A stretch of DNA of 64,000 bases. It comes from Pycnococcus provasolii. Its lineage: Eukaryota > Chlorophyta > Pseudoscourfieldiophyceae > Pseudoscourfieldiales. Made by a program: the position numbers and the translations under genes. The DNA lies in NCBI GenBank assembly GCA_049487715.1, contig CP150587.1, positions 124,001 through 188,000 of the forward strand, read 5' to 3'. The notes below the pieces were generated by a model that ran no database searches, had not been told where the DNA came from, and saw only the letters and a program-made list of their open reading frames with translations. Below, piece after piece: positions 9,571 through 18,618 of the stretch. The first letter of the stretch is position 1, and every line of letters begins with the position of its first letter.

Positions 9571-10149
9571 GTGACTGGTGGCACGTCGCGCACTTACATT
9601 TTAGCCTGCGCCACATTTCCGCTCTTTGCTCATCGGTGAAGAAAGCGTAGCGTGTCGCGCGCGCCCGCGTAAAAGTAATAACAACAATGATACATTACAA
9701 GATAGTCTATAAAACTCGCCTAAGTACTGGAGGATCTTTTCGACCATGCGCACGTCGCAGTATTTGGTCGACGCGTAGATCTCCTCGTAGCGCACTAGCG
9801 CGGCTCGAGGTCGTCGAAAGAAGGAGAAAACGTGCGCCGCCGCCGCCGCCGCCGCCGCCGAAAGCACATCGGCGGCGAGCGAGGACGATACATACATACG
9901 GATCATATGACACGCCGCGAAGCGCCGCCGCCGACATAGTATAGAACGAATTGTTTCCCCGACCGATGAAAAGTGCCCGACCTCGACCGGTATCCCAAAA
10001 AGTCAAAAAACCTCCCCTCACATGAATCTCACTGCACGAGGAAAAACACCCAAGGACGTATCCCCAGGCAACGAGAGAAAAAAGGCGCATGATGAGAGTG
10101 GTTTGCGATTTGTCGCGCGCGCGACATTTCTAAAGTTTGGCGGCAATCC
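9571..10149. other. Spacer upstream of the antiporter gene
   Basis: A 101-residue minus ORF (9601-9906) contains a poly-Ala run from a CCG/GCC microsatellite at 9838-9860 and a plausible helical segment (YEEIYASTKYCDVRM). It could be an upstream exon of the broken minus gene, since GTAAGT lies near 9596, but this cannot be shown. The region just before 10150 is GC-rich. Confidence 0.3.
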
Positions 10150-11814
10150 ATGGACGCCGCCGCTGCCGACGCCGCCGACGCCGATGCCGCCGCCCCTCCC
10201 TCTCTCCTCACACGCATGGAGGTGGACGTATCGTCGGGTGTGCTCATACTCCTAACCGCGTTCGTTCTCTTCATCGGTGCGTACTACGCCGGCCACGTCT
10301 TCAAGCGCCTCTCCCTCCCAGCCATCACAGCGTACTTCCTCGTCGGACTCCTGCTCGGACCACACTCGTTCAACATGGTCAACCGCGACTCCCTGGAGTG
10401 GCTCAAGCTCATGGATGGTACGTGTCTCTGCATGATTGGGCTCTGCGCAGGCACGGAAGTCTCCTTCCAGGAGCTCGCGCCGCACCTAAGTATTGTGTGG
10501 GTCTACACGCTCGCAATCACCGCAGGCACGTGGCTGCTCGTGACGCCCGTCGTGCACTTTTTCGTCGCGCCGAACGTACCGTTTCTCGTAGACATGGCGA
10601 AACAGGCGAACGGGCCGTCACGCGTCTGGGCCATAACGAGCTTGATTGGTACGCTGATGGTTGCACGATCGCCCGCATCCGCACTCGCCGTGCTCAGAGA
10701 CACCGACGGAAGAGGGCCGTTCTGCACAACCACGCTCGCGGTGGTTGTCGTCAAAGACGTCGTTACCGTGCTCATGTACAGCCTTAATCTCGAGTACGTG
10801 CACTTTGTCTTTGGAGAAAACGCTACAGTGACACTTTACACCCTCTTGGCGCCGTTTGTGCACGTCATGTGGAGCGGAATACTGGGCCTGCTTGGCGGCT
10901 TGGCGCTGGCGACAGGGCCCATGGCGCCCTCCGTGCCAGCTCCAGCACTGCCCACTACGCCGTCGATCAAACGAGCGAGTGGGATCCTACTTATGACGTA
11001 CGCAAGAGGACGTCATAATGTCATCAGGCTCAGCTCGGGCGCCGCAAGGCCGGCGATGATCGCCGCCGTCGCGGGCATTCTGTACTTTGTCGCAAAAAAT
11101 ACTGGCGGAGAACCACTCCTCACATGTCTCGTCGCAGGCATGGTGATTGCAAACCCGCTGCCAACGCCGGTACGCACTTGCGTTAGTTCCATGCGCCGTG
11201 TGCTGCGCATGCAACGCGAGTCCACCGGCCTCATGACAAGCAATATAATGGCACACCACGGCGAAAGTGATAACGAGGCGGAAGCACGACGTGCCGAGGC
11301 TCATAGGCACTTTGCACTGCTTATGCCCGTTGTGAACGTCGTGTTCTTCTCGCTCGCAGGGACGTACATCCGCCCACGCGACCTGCTCGGATCGACGGCT
11401 CATGCGAGTATCATCTTTGCCACACGTATGTTTGCGCTGGTTGGATCGACAGCCGTTGCGGCGATCGTGCTTACCCGCGGATTTCCCGAGTCGACGAACG
11501 CCGGCGGAGGATATCTCGTCGCAACGAGCGGGTACGCGTGGATGGCGTACGTCACTCAGGCTGGTGTGGCGATGGGTCTCATCAAGCTTGCCGTGAATGC
11601 ATTCCCGAGCTGGGGAGGCGAGTTCGCCGCGTTGTCAACAGCTGTGGTGGTGGCCAACCAGGTGATTGGCCCTCTGCTCTTCAAGCACGCAATTGTTCGA
11701 AGCGGCGAGAGCCACGCCGGACTGCTTCATGTCGACAAATCTGCGACGCCAGCATCCGGCTCGTCGAGTGGCGACGAGTCAGCAGCGCCAGACGGTGTGA
11801 CTGTGACGGCATGA
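10150..11814 (+). CDS. CPA-type monovalent cation/proton antiporter
   Basis: The 554-residue product is a polytopic membrane protein of the Na+/H+ exchanger superfamily, probably CPA2-like. A short Ala/Asp-rich N-terminus is followed by at least 11 hydrophobic segments, the first being VLILLTAFVLFIGAYYAGH. The unwound-helix region is well kept: ITSLIGTLMVARSPASALAVLRDTDGRG, then VVVVKDVVTVL. The latter Asp is at the position of the ion-binding Asp in this family. The cytosolic loop near residue 360 is His/Glu-rich (HHGESDNEAEARRAEAHRH). An in-frame ATG at 10216 is an alternative start. It probably exchanges Na+ or K+ for H+ at an endomembrane or plastid envelope; the location is inferred only. 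Confidence 0.85.
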   Translation: MDAAAADAADADAAAPPSLLTRMEVDVSSGVLILLTAFVLFIGAYYAGHVFKRLSLPAITAYFLVGLLLGPHSFNMVNRDSLEWLKLMDGTCLCMIGLCAGTEVSFQELAPHLSIVWVYTLAITAGTWLLVTPVVHFFVAPNVPFLVDMAKQANGPSRVWAITSLIGTLMVARSPASALAVLRDTDGRGPFCTTTLAVVVVKDVVTVLMYSLNLEYVHFVFGENATVTLYTLLAPFVHVMWSGILGLLGGLALATGPMAPSVPAPALPTTPSIKRASGILLMTYARGRHNVIRLSSGAARPAMIAAVAGILYFVAKNTGGEPLLTCLVAGMVIANPLPTPVRTCVSSMRRVLRMQRESTGLMTSNIMAHHGESDNEAEARRAEAHRHFALLMPVVNVVFFSLAGTYIRPRDLLGSTAHASIIFATRMFALVGSTAVAAIVLTRGFPESTNAGGGYLVATSGYAWMAYVTQAGVAMGLIKLAVNAFPSWGGEFAALSTAVVVANQVIGPLLFKHAIVRSGESHAGLLHVDKSATPASGSSSGDESAAPDGVTVTA

Positions 11815-11859
11815 TTAACTTAATCGTATTTATTATAATACATGGAAGTGTAGTTTACA

Positions 11860-11864
11860 TTACA
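11860..11864 (-). terminator. TGTAA poly(A) signals for the BAHD gene
   Basis: Two overlapping-context TGTAA motifs on the minus strand (11855-11859 and 11860-11864) lie about 66-70 bases after the BAHD stop codon, in the 115-base gap between convergent genes. Confidence 0.4.
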
Positions 11865-11929
11865 GTAAATAAAATTTATGCTTGAAAATTTTTGAAATGC
11901 ACAAAAAACGTATATATACACGTGTTCTC

Positions 11930-13459
11930 TCACACGTCAATTTCCTTGATGAGCTCGTTCGCAAAAATTTCGAGGTGCTGACGGCTTCCGGATGCGTAAA
12001 CGTGTATGCCATCGCCACGAGGTCGAGGTGTGATCACAGCCACCACAGGCACAAGTGCGCCATGGTCGTATGCCACGGGAGTTCCCATGAGGTTTACGCC
12101 CTCCCAGTCGAAGCGCCACGAGCTGACGATAAATGTCAGGGCATTGGCCTCCATCGTCCTCTTTGACAGGTTGCCTAGTTTCACGTACTGCTTTTGCATC
12201 CACCGCGATCGTCTCATAATCACGTCGGGAGTTAGCGCGCGTAGATCTGCACGAAGCCGTCGTGCGATCTCCACCACCGGCATAGCAAGCAGGTCGCGCA
12301 CTGATAACTCGGTACGAACTTCGTCCACGCCGTTCCCGCAGTAGGTGGGTGGCATCTGCATACGTTTGCGAAAGTTGCAAGCGCGCTGGCACGTGGTGAT
12401 CGACGAGTCATCCTTCGACAACGAAAGCTGCTCGCATCGCATTGCGCAGAGGGCTTTCCACACGCGCGCAGTCACCAAATCGTCCGTGGAGACGAATGTC
12501 TCTTGATCAGGGGTGACACTCACACTGACGGAAGCTGACGCCTTAAGTTGTCGGAGCACGCGCTGTGGGAACGGCGCCACGCACACGCATGGGCCATTGA
12601 TTTTCTCCATCAAACCAGCGAACGGTGGCATCGGCGTCGGACCGTCAGCTGGGAAGCACATGAATCCATGACGTACTTCCTCGTTGTCGTTGTCGTTGTC
12701 GTTATTTTTGTCGTCGGAGTCATCGCCGTCGTGCTCAAGTTCGCGGTGCTGATAAACCGGCTCCGGATGAAGTGGGAGGTTTTGCACAGCTTGCGCCCAG
12801 TTGCGCATGAATACCATGATGGCCGCGGCATCCATCACCGCGTGTTGCACGAGAATTCCGACGGCGATGCCGCCATCTTTGAGAGTCGTCAGCTGCACCC
12901 GCATGAGTGGCATTTCGGCGTTCCCCGTGTCTGGGTCCATGCCCTCCTTTGGCGGCACGAACGCTTCGTGCACGTCCCTCTTGAAGAACGCCGGCTTCAA
13001 GTTGGCGTGCAACTCTGAACCGGGCAGGTGCGAAACGGCCTCTTGCAAGGTGACGTTTCTTTCAGCGAGATAGACTTGCACGCCTTGATTGTTGAGCTGA
13101 ATCGCCTCCCATTTCTTCGTGGCGGTGTACCGGCCGCAGAGCACAGGGTGGTGGGAAAGCACGGACGGGAGAGCGGAGATGAGAAGATTCCCCACACCAC
13201 TCACACCACCCACACCACGCTGAGACTGATGAGAGGAGTGTGCACGTGATTCCGCATCGGAAGGCCCCTGAAAGAACCACACCATGGGTATAGCCCGGCC
13301 TGCGCAGAGACGGTCGTGAGGTGACAAATCGTGATGATGAAAAACCCGCTGAAGGGATAAGGACGTGCCCGATGGTGAGGAGGAGCGTGCATGTGTTATT
13401 GTTGTTGGAGCTTGACACAACCTGGGGTATCCTGTGCTGTCTTGTATGACTGGCATCAT
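11930..13459 (-). CDS. BAHD-family acyltransferase
   Basis: Members of this family transfer acyl groups from acyl-CoA to alcohols or amines in specialised metabolism. The 509-residue ORF has the N-terminal LSPHDRL motif (about 45), the catalytic HxxxD motif as QHAVMD at 206-210, and near 450-454 a variant of the DFGWG motif as WRFDWEG, which in the family supports the fold. A low-complexity Asp/Asn insert (about 240-260) lies in a surface loop. Length is slightly above the usual 430-460 because of a Ser/His-rich leader of about 40 residues. Substrate cannot be predicted. The ATG at 13459 is the first of two adjacent Met codons. Confidence 0.87.
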   Translation of the reverse strand: MMPVIQDSTGYPRLCQAPTTITHARSSSPSGTSLSLQRVFHHHDLSPHDRLCAGRAIPMVWFFQGPSDAESRAHSSHQSQRGVGGVSGVGNLLISALPSVLSHHPVLCGRYTATKKWEAIQLNNQGVQVYLAERNVTLQEAVSHLPGSELHANLKPAFFKRDVHEAFVPPKEGMDPDTGNAEMPLMRVQLTTLKDGGIAVGILVQHAVMDAAAIMVFMRNWAQAVQNLPLHPEPVYQHRELEHDGDDSDDKNNDNDNDNEEVRHGFMCFPADGPTPMPPFAGLMEKINGPCVCVAPFPQRVLRQLKASASVSVSVTPDQETFVSTDDLVTARVWKALCAMRCEQLSLSKDDSSITTCQRACNFRKRMQMPPTYCGNGVDEVRTELSVRDLLAMPVVEIARRLRADLRALTPDVIMRRSRWMQKQYVKLGNLSKRTMEANALTFIVSSWRFDWEGVNLMGTPVAYDHGALVPVVAVITPRPRGDGIHVYASGSRQHLEIFANELIKEIDV

Positions 13460-13854
13460 CGCTCAATCGCAAGCAAGCTGCAAGCGAACAAGCAAGACAA
13501 GACGCCCAGTACTGACAAATGTGAGCACTCACCAAGATCACGGCTGGCCAGCACCACCACGAACCAACGACGGCAGGTGGAGGTAGGGACCGCACGCTTA
13601 AGAGCACGCTTAAGCAAGTGCACGCGCAAGAGCACGTGGGATGGGACGAAGCCGCCGCAAAACCGCCTTAAGCCGCCGCAAACACGAGATGAGGGCAAAC
13701 ACGAGGGACAAACAGGGGGAAGAACGAACCCCTAAAGTCCTAAACCATGTGGGAATTTGTGAACCCCTAACCTGAAACTCCACCTCTTCGCCCTGCGGAT
13801 AAGATACCCGTCCCTCATTTCCGTCTCTGCGCCGCCACTCTTTGCCTTTGCGAG
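13460..13854. other. Shared upstream region of divergent BAHD and EPSP synthase genes
   Basis: A divergent 395-base spacer. It has short repeats of CGCTTAAG (near 13598-13614) and GCCGCAAA (near 13650-13682). No ORF here resembles a gene. Confidence 0.45.
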
Positions 13855-15311
13855 ATGCCCGCCACCGTCCTGCCTAAAGCCTTTCAGGGACACGGCCGCC
13901 ACGTGTACACGGGACGTGTTCATGCTCGTGTTCATCATCATCGTGCTCGTGCGGCGGCATCAGCTTCATCGGTAGGTTTGGATGACTCGTTAGTGCTTGA
14001 TCCCATTACGCTCATTAGTGGTAACGTGCAATTACCAGGATCCAAGTCGCTCAGTAATAGAGCGCTTCTACTAGCATCTATGAGCAAAGGCACGACGACG
14101 CTTGTCAACTTGCTTGACAGTGACGACATACGCTACAACGTCTCCGCATTGGAAACGCTCGGCGTCGAGTTCGAATCCTTGGACTGGGAGACGGGACGTG
14201 TTGTCGTCAAGGGATGTGGAGGGCGTTTCCAAACGGTGGCACGGACGATGCGCCTCTCGACCTGTTTCTCGGAAACGCAGGAACGGCGATGAGACCGCTC
14301 ACAGCGGCTGTCGCCGCCGCGGGAAAGGGAACGTACGTCCTCGACGGCGTGCCGCGCATGCGGGAACGACCCATCGGAGACCTCGTCGACGGACTCGTAC
14401 AGCTAGGTGTCGACGCCGAGTGCACGCTCGGAACGGGATGCCCACCCGTTCGCGTTGTCGCTAACGGCATGCCAGGCGGATCCATAGGAGTCAAGGGAAG
14501 CGCAAGCAGCCAGTTCCTCTCCGCGCTACTTATGGCGGCGCCACTTGCATCTTCGGACCTCACCATCAACATCACCGATAAGCTCATCAGCGTGCCATAC
14601 GCGGAGATGACGTGCAAGCTCATGGAGCGCTTCGGAGTTAACGTCGAGCGCGACGACAGCTACGCATCGTTCGTCGTGCGATCTGGACAGACGTACGAGT
14701 GGCGTGGCGCCGACGGAAAAGGAGGGGACTGCTTCGTCGAGGGTGACGCGAGCTCGGCGAGCTATTTCCTCGCGGGTGCCGCCATCACAGGAGGCACCGT
14801 GACTGTCGAAGGGTGTGGGTCGGAATCTCTCCAAGGTGACGTTCGCTTCGCGGAGGTGCTTGGCATGATGGGCTGTGAGGTGAGCTATACGGCGAACACC
14901 ATCACACTCACCGGGCCGAAGCAGCTGAAGGGCATCGACGTCAACTGCAACGACATTCCTGACGCGGCTATGACACTCGCGGTCGTCGCGCTTTTCGCAG
15001 AAGGACCGACGGCTATCCGAGACGTGGAAAGCTGGCGCGTGAAGGAGACGGAGCGCATGGTGGCAATCTGCACGGAGTGCCGTAAGTTTGGTGCAGCGGT
15101 TGAGGAGGGTCAGGACTACTGCGTCATCACACCACCTCCGAACAAGACGTGGGATAGCCACGTCGAGGTGGACACGTACGACGACCACCGAATGGCCATG
15201 GCATTCTCGCTCGCTGCATGTGGCAGTGTGCCCGTGGTGATTCGCGATCCTACCGTCACGAAGAAGACGTTCCCAACCTACTTCGACGTTTTGAAGGGTG
15301 TGTGTTCTTAA
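13855..15311 (+). CDS. aroA: 5-enolpyruvylshikimate-3-phosphate synthase, one frame break at about 14229
   Basis: EPSPS joins shikimate-3-phosphate and phosphoenolpyruvate in the plastid shikimate pathway. The first frame (from 13855) has a transit-peptide-like leader of about 45 residues, then [15 protein letters not shown] with the PEP/S3P-binding Lys and Ser. The second frame carries [13 protein letters not shown], the unaltered glyphosate-sensitive motif, then [21 protein letters not shown] and [12 protein letters not shown]. The frames meet in the CC run at 14229-14230, where the plant family expects GGRFP; one missing base there accounts for the shift. Everything else is intact, so an assembly error or a very recent mutation are both possible. 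Plant-like class I enzyme. Confidence 0.9.
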
Positions 15312-15420
15312 AAAAAAAACATAGAAGAGTAAAAAGCGAAAGCAACAAAAACATACTTACTGCCATAAGATCGCGAAAAAGAAGAAGAAAGTTAAAAAGA
15401 AAGTTGACGTTGTCTTTTGT

Positions 15421-15425
15421 TTACA
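15421..15425 (-). terminator. TGTAA poly(A) signal for the Mpv17 gene
   Basis: TGTAA on the minus strand, about 48 bases after the stop codon of the Mpv17-family gene. Confidence 0.4.
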
Positions 15426-15472
15426 TAGCATCCTAAAATTGTTCGTGCACGGAGAGATGTGGCGATGTCATG

Positions 15473-16609
15473 TCATGTCAGTTGCTGGTCGTCCTCCGTC
15501 TTTTCCTCCTTGTCGCCGTAAGCTGCACCAGTTAAGCTTAGAATGACCACCCAGAGAACCTCCACCATGTCAACCCACAGGAGACGGTGCTGTACCGGAA
15601 TCACGCCATATGTGATGATGTGTGCAGCTGGCCAGAGACGCCAACCGGACTTCATGAGCGGCCATGCCGTGGCGGTGATTTTCTTCCAGATATCACGCGG
15701 CTCGTCGCCGTCGAGGAATCCCAGGAATGCGTAGTAGAGAGCATTCCAGCATGCGATGGTGATGGTTTGGTCAAGCACGAGCTTGATGATGGCATTCGTC
15801 TGCACTTCGGAGGGAAACATCATCTCGGTAATCTCGTAGTAGTAGTGGTAGATTGGTGCCTGTAGCAGTGCACCAACGGCGACGGAGCGAAGAAGGCGTG
15901 GTCGGTCGAAGCTGAGTGCGCTGACGAGAGACTCGAGCGGTGTCGATGTGGCTGCAATGGGATTCGTGGTGGAGGTGGACGTGGCTGCGGTGGCGGAGGA
16001 TGACGATGCGTCGACGTCGAGGTTCGCGGTGGGAGACGACGATGCTGCCGACGACGCGTCCTGCGCACGCTCGTACGCCTGCGCGAGCCAGTCACCAGCA
16101 CCGTACACGACCCCCGAAATGAAGCTCTTGATGCCCACGGGGTTCGTGTCGAGCATCGTTTCGTAGATACGCCAGTTGTTCTGGGGAATGTGCTCGAGAA
16201 TTTCGAGTGGCGTCCATCCGCGGTGCAGTTCGCTGTTAAACTCCGCGCCAGCGAAGACGATGGTTCCCGCGACGCAGGATACGATGAATGCATTCACGAA
16301 GAGGTCCGTGGTGGCATACAGAGCCTGCTGTGCCGTCGCGGTTGCCGTTTCATCCCAGCTTGAGAGGGCCTCGGCGCTTTCATCCCAGCTTGAGAGAGCG
16401 ACTTCCTCGAGCATCGCACCCTCGCGGAACGTCGTGGCTGCCGCGGCGACGGCGGAAGACGTTTGCGTCCTCGTTGAGATGGATTCGTCCGTGGTGCTGG
16501 AGGTATCCGGTTTTTCTTCGGTGAGCACCTCGCACGATTCCACGAGAGCGCACGCGTCAGGTGAGTCTAAGAGCGTGACGACGTTATTGATATCTTCAGA
16601 GGCGGCTTT

Positions 16610-16647
<38 letters not shown>

Positions 16648-17011
16648 GAAAGGTGTCATCGTCATCCGTCGCAATGTCGAGAGCCGCCTCTACATCCGTG
16701 GATACGGCACGCACTTCCTGAGGCGATAGTCCGGAGCGCTGCTGCTGCTGTGCGGATATTTTGCACCTGTATACTTTTTTGTTGGTGGAAATAAATGGCT
16801 GCTGGATGGTTTTTGATGAGCTTGGGGTGGACGTGAGCCGAGCGACGGCTGAGTGGTATGAAGATCGGTGGTGATGACCAGCTGCTGCTGCCTGAGCTTT
16901 CAAAGTAGTTCGTCGCGGCCCCCCTTGATGACGTGTATGACTGTGACGCTGGGAAGACGACGAAGATGACGACGACAACGAAGAGAGCGCGACCAGAGAA
17001 GAAGGCACCAT
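15473..17011 (-). CDS. Mpv17/PMP22-family membrane protein, probably plastidial
   Basis: The last 120 residues are diagnostic: WNALYYAFLGFLDG, then WPLMKSGWRLWPAAHIITYG, IPVQHRLLWV and WVVILSLTGAAYG, the Mpv17/PMP22 C-terminal domain of organelle membrane proteins thought to form channels. Four to five hydrophobic segments lie in the second half (from about residue 245). The 512-residue length far exceeds typical Mpv17 (about 180-250) because of a long Ser/Ala/Thr-rich N-terminus. Its first 85 residues look like a plastid transit peptide and the next part is acidic and low-complexity. A second low-complexity Ser/Ala/Thr insert splits the domain. Plastid envelope location is inferred from the leader. 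Confidence 0.85.
16606..16647. repeat. GACGCC microsatellite in the Mpv17 coding region
   Basis: About six copies of the hexamer GACGCC; on the coding strand they encode an alternating Ser-Ala run in the acidic N-terminal region. In-frame, so length changes would be tolerated. Confidence 0.85.
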
Positions 17012-17760
17012 AGTTGTGTTTTTCGTATTTTTCTTCTTCTTCTTCTTTGTATGTTGAAAGAGCGAGTGGTGGTTGATCAGGAGTGCAGATCACACACACA
17101 ACCGAGATACCTACAAGCTTACTGACACACTTATGTACGTATCTGCCTTCAATGTTGGAAGATACTTGGGGTGGACTAGATAGAAGTACCAAGAGAAGAT
17201 GAAAGAGAAGATGAAAGTACAGAACAGAGAGACACACAAGAGACACACAAGAGACACACGAGTGACACCACACCACACAGCAGCACCGAGCGCACGCTTT
17301 CACGAGGCTCACAGCGAATGATTGGAGAGGGTGACGAGGAGGTTTCTGTGGTGTCCCTAGGGCCGGTGACGTAGTCGAGTACCTAGGGGGGAGTGCAGGC
17401 GTACGCCAAAACTCGCCCTTCCCAGATGCAAATCCATCAATCCCAGGCACGCACTCGCCATACGGCCCCAGTCCCTCGATTCACAGGGGACACGTTCCCC
17501 TGCCCTGCCCTGCCTGGGGGAGTTTTGGACTGGGGAGATTTGGTGATGGGATCCCGCGAAGAGCGGGGCGGCGAACCGATTTTAATAACGACGCCCTTTG
17601 GGCCTTTGGGAAGGGAATATCTCAACTCGCGAGCGATCCGTGTGGCTGAGATTGATGCACCTGCGGGATCCCAACCCCCAATCAATTCTTCCATCCCCGG
17701 AGTTCTGTAACCATCCCCCAGCGGGTTTACCCAACCAATCACGCTCCAAGGGTGGATTAA

Positions 17761-17804
17761 TATGCCCTTGCCTTGGCCCTTGCACGCTCCAAGGCAAGGG
17801 CATA
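17761..17804. repeat. Perfect 16-bp inverted repeat (hairpin)
   Basis: Arms 17761-17776 and 17789-17804 are exact reverse complements (TATGCCCTTGCCTTGG and its complement) with a 12-base loop. Further copies of GCCCTTGCC lie just downstream (about 17829). Confidence 0.85.
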
Positions 17805-18462
17805 GGTCCTGGCCATAGCATAGGTCCGCCCTTGCCCACCTGGACCTGGCCACCTCGACCTGCACCTCCCTTGCCGTTATTGCGGGGGATGTTCATAGTC
17901 TACAGTATGCCCATGCACGCACGTTTACCTTAGAAGCCAACAGCTTGCCATGCACGGCCTTATTCACTTATCAGATTAGTCTATTTTATAGGCGCATGAG
18001 CTACCTATCGTAGGTGCAAGAGCTTGCCAGTTGCCCTTTGGGTTCCAGTTGGTGGGATGTCACTCCCTCCCTCCCTCACTGTCATGTGATTGCGTGTGTG
18101 CGTGATGCCACAGTGAGCCTCATCATTTGGTCCTCCCTTGGATTCTTCGAACAACAAGTCCAACAACGTCCAGTCCGTCCAGTCCGTGCAACTTAACTCA
18201 ACGCGGCCGTGGATTTCCAAAAACCAAAAGGGCAGTGGATTTCATTTCCAACCGGTTTTCTTCCGACGACATTTATTTGTCCAAATGCCAAATACTATTT
18301 GCCCACGAAGGAATGATTGTTAAAAGTATCTCGCACTGATTTCATAAGCGGTCCCAATAGACTTGATCCAGTGCCTTAAGCACTCCTGAACCTTAAGGGT
18401 GGGTGCGCCTTTAGCAAGCACTTAAAGAAACAGACTGGTTTGGGCCCCTTTGGAAGTCCCCG

Positions 18463-18513
18463 CACGCACACACGCACACGCACACGCACACGCACACGCA
18501 CACGCACACGCAC
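18463..18513. repeat. CGCACA microsatellite
   Basis: About eight tandem copies of CGCACA/CACACG, ending about 100 bases before the fusion gene's ATG. Confidence 0.9.
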
Positions 18514-18618
18514 ACGACGATAATTAGGCAAGTCACCCCTTGTATTCGTTTCATTCTAGACGAAGCATATCACAGGTCTCTCTGCTAAGGTACCTTACTT
18601 TAGAGAAATATCATCACA

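Larger units (their letters stand above)
17012..18618. other. Long intergenic region, divergent promoters of Mpv17 and the fusion gene
   Basis: I see no gene here. The part near 17012-17330 is the upstream region of Mpv17 and has short direct repeats of GAGACACACAA. A perfect hairpin lies at 17761-17804 and a hexanucleotide microsatellite at about 18463-18513. The ORFs at 17393-17933 have no coding character. Confidence 0.5.

Noticed and set aside
17393-17933. ORFs of 100-140 residues in the spacer upstream of the fusion gene
   Set aside because: They overlap on both strands, follow Pro/Gly-rich composition and show no conserved pattern.
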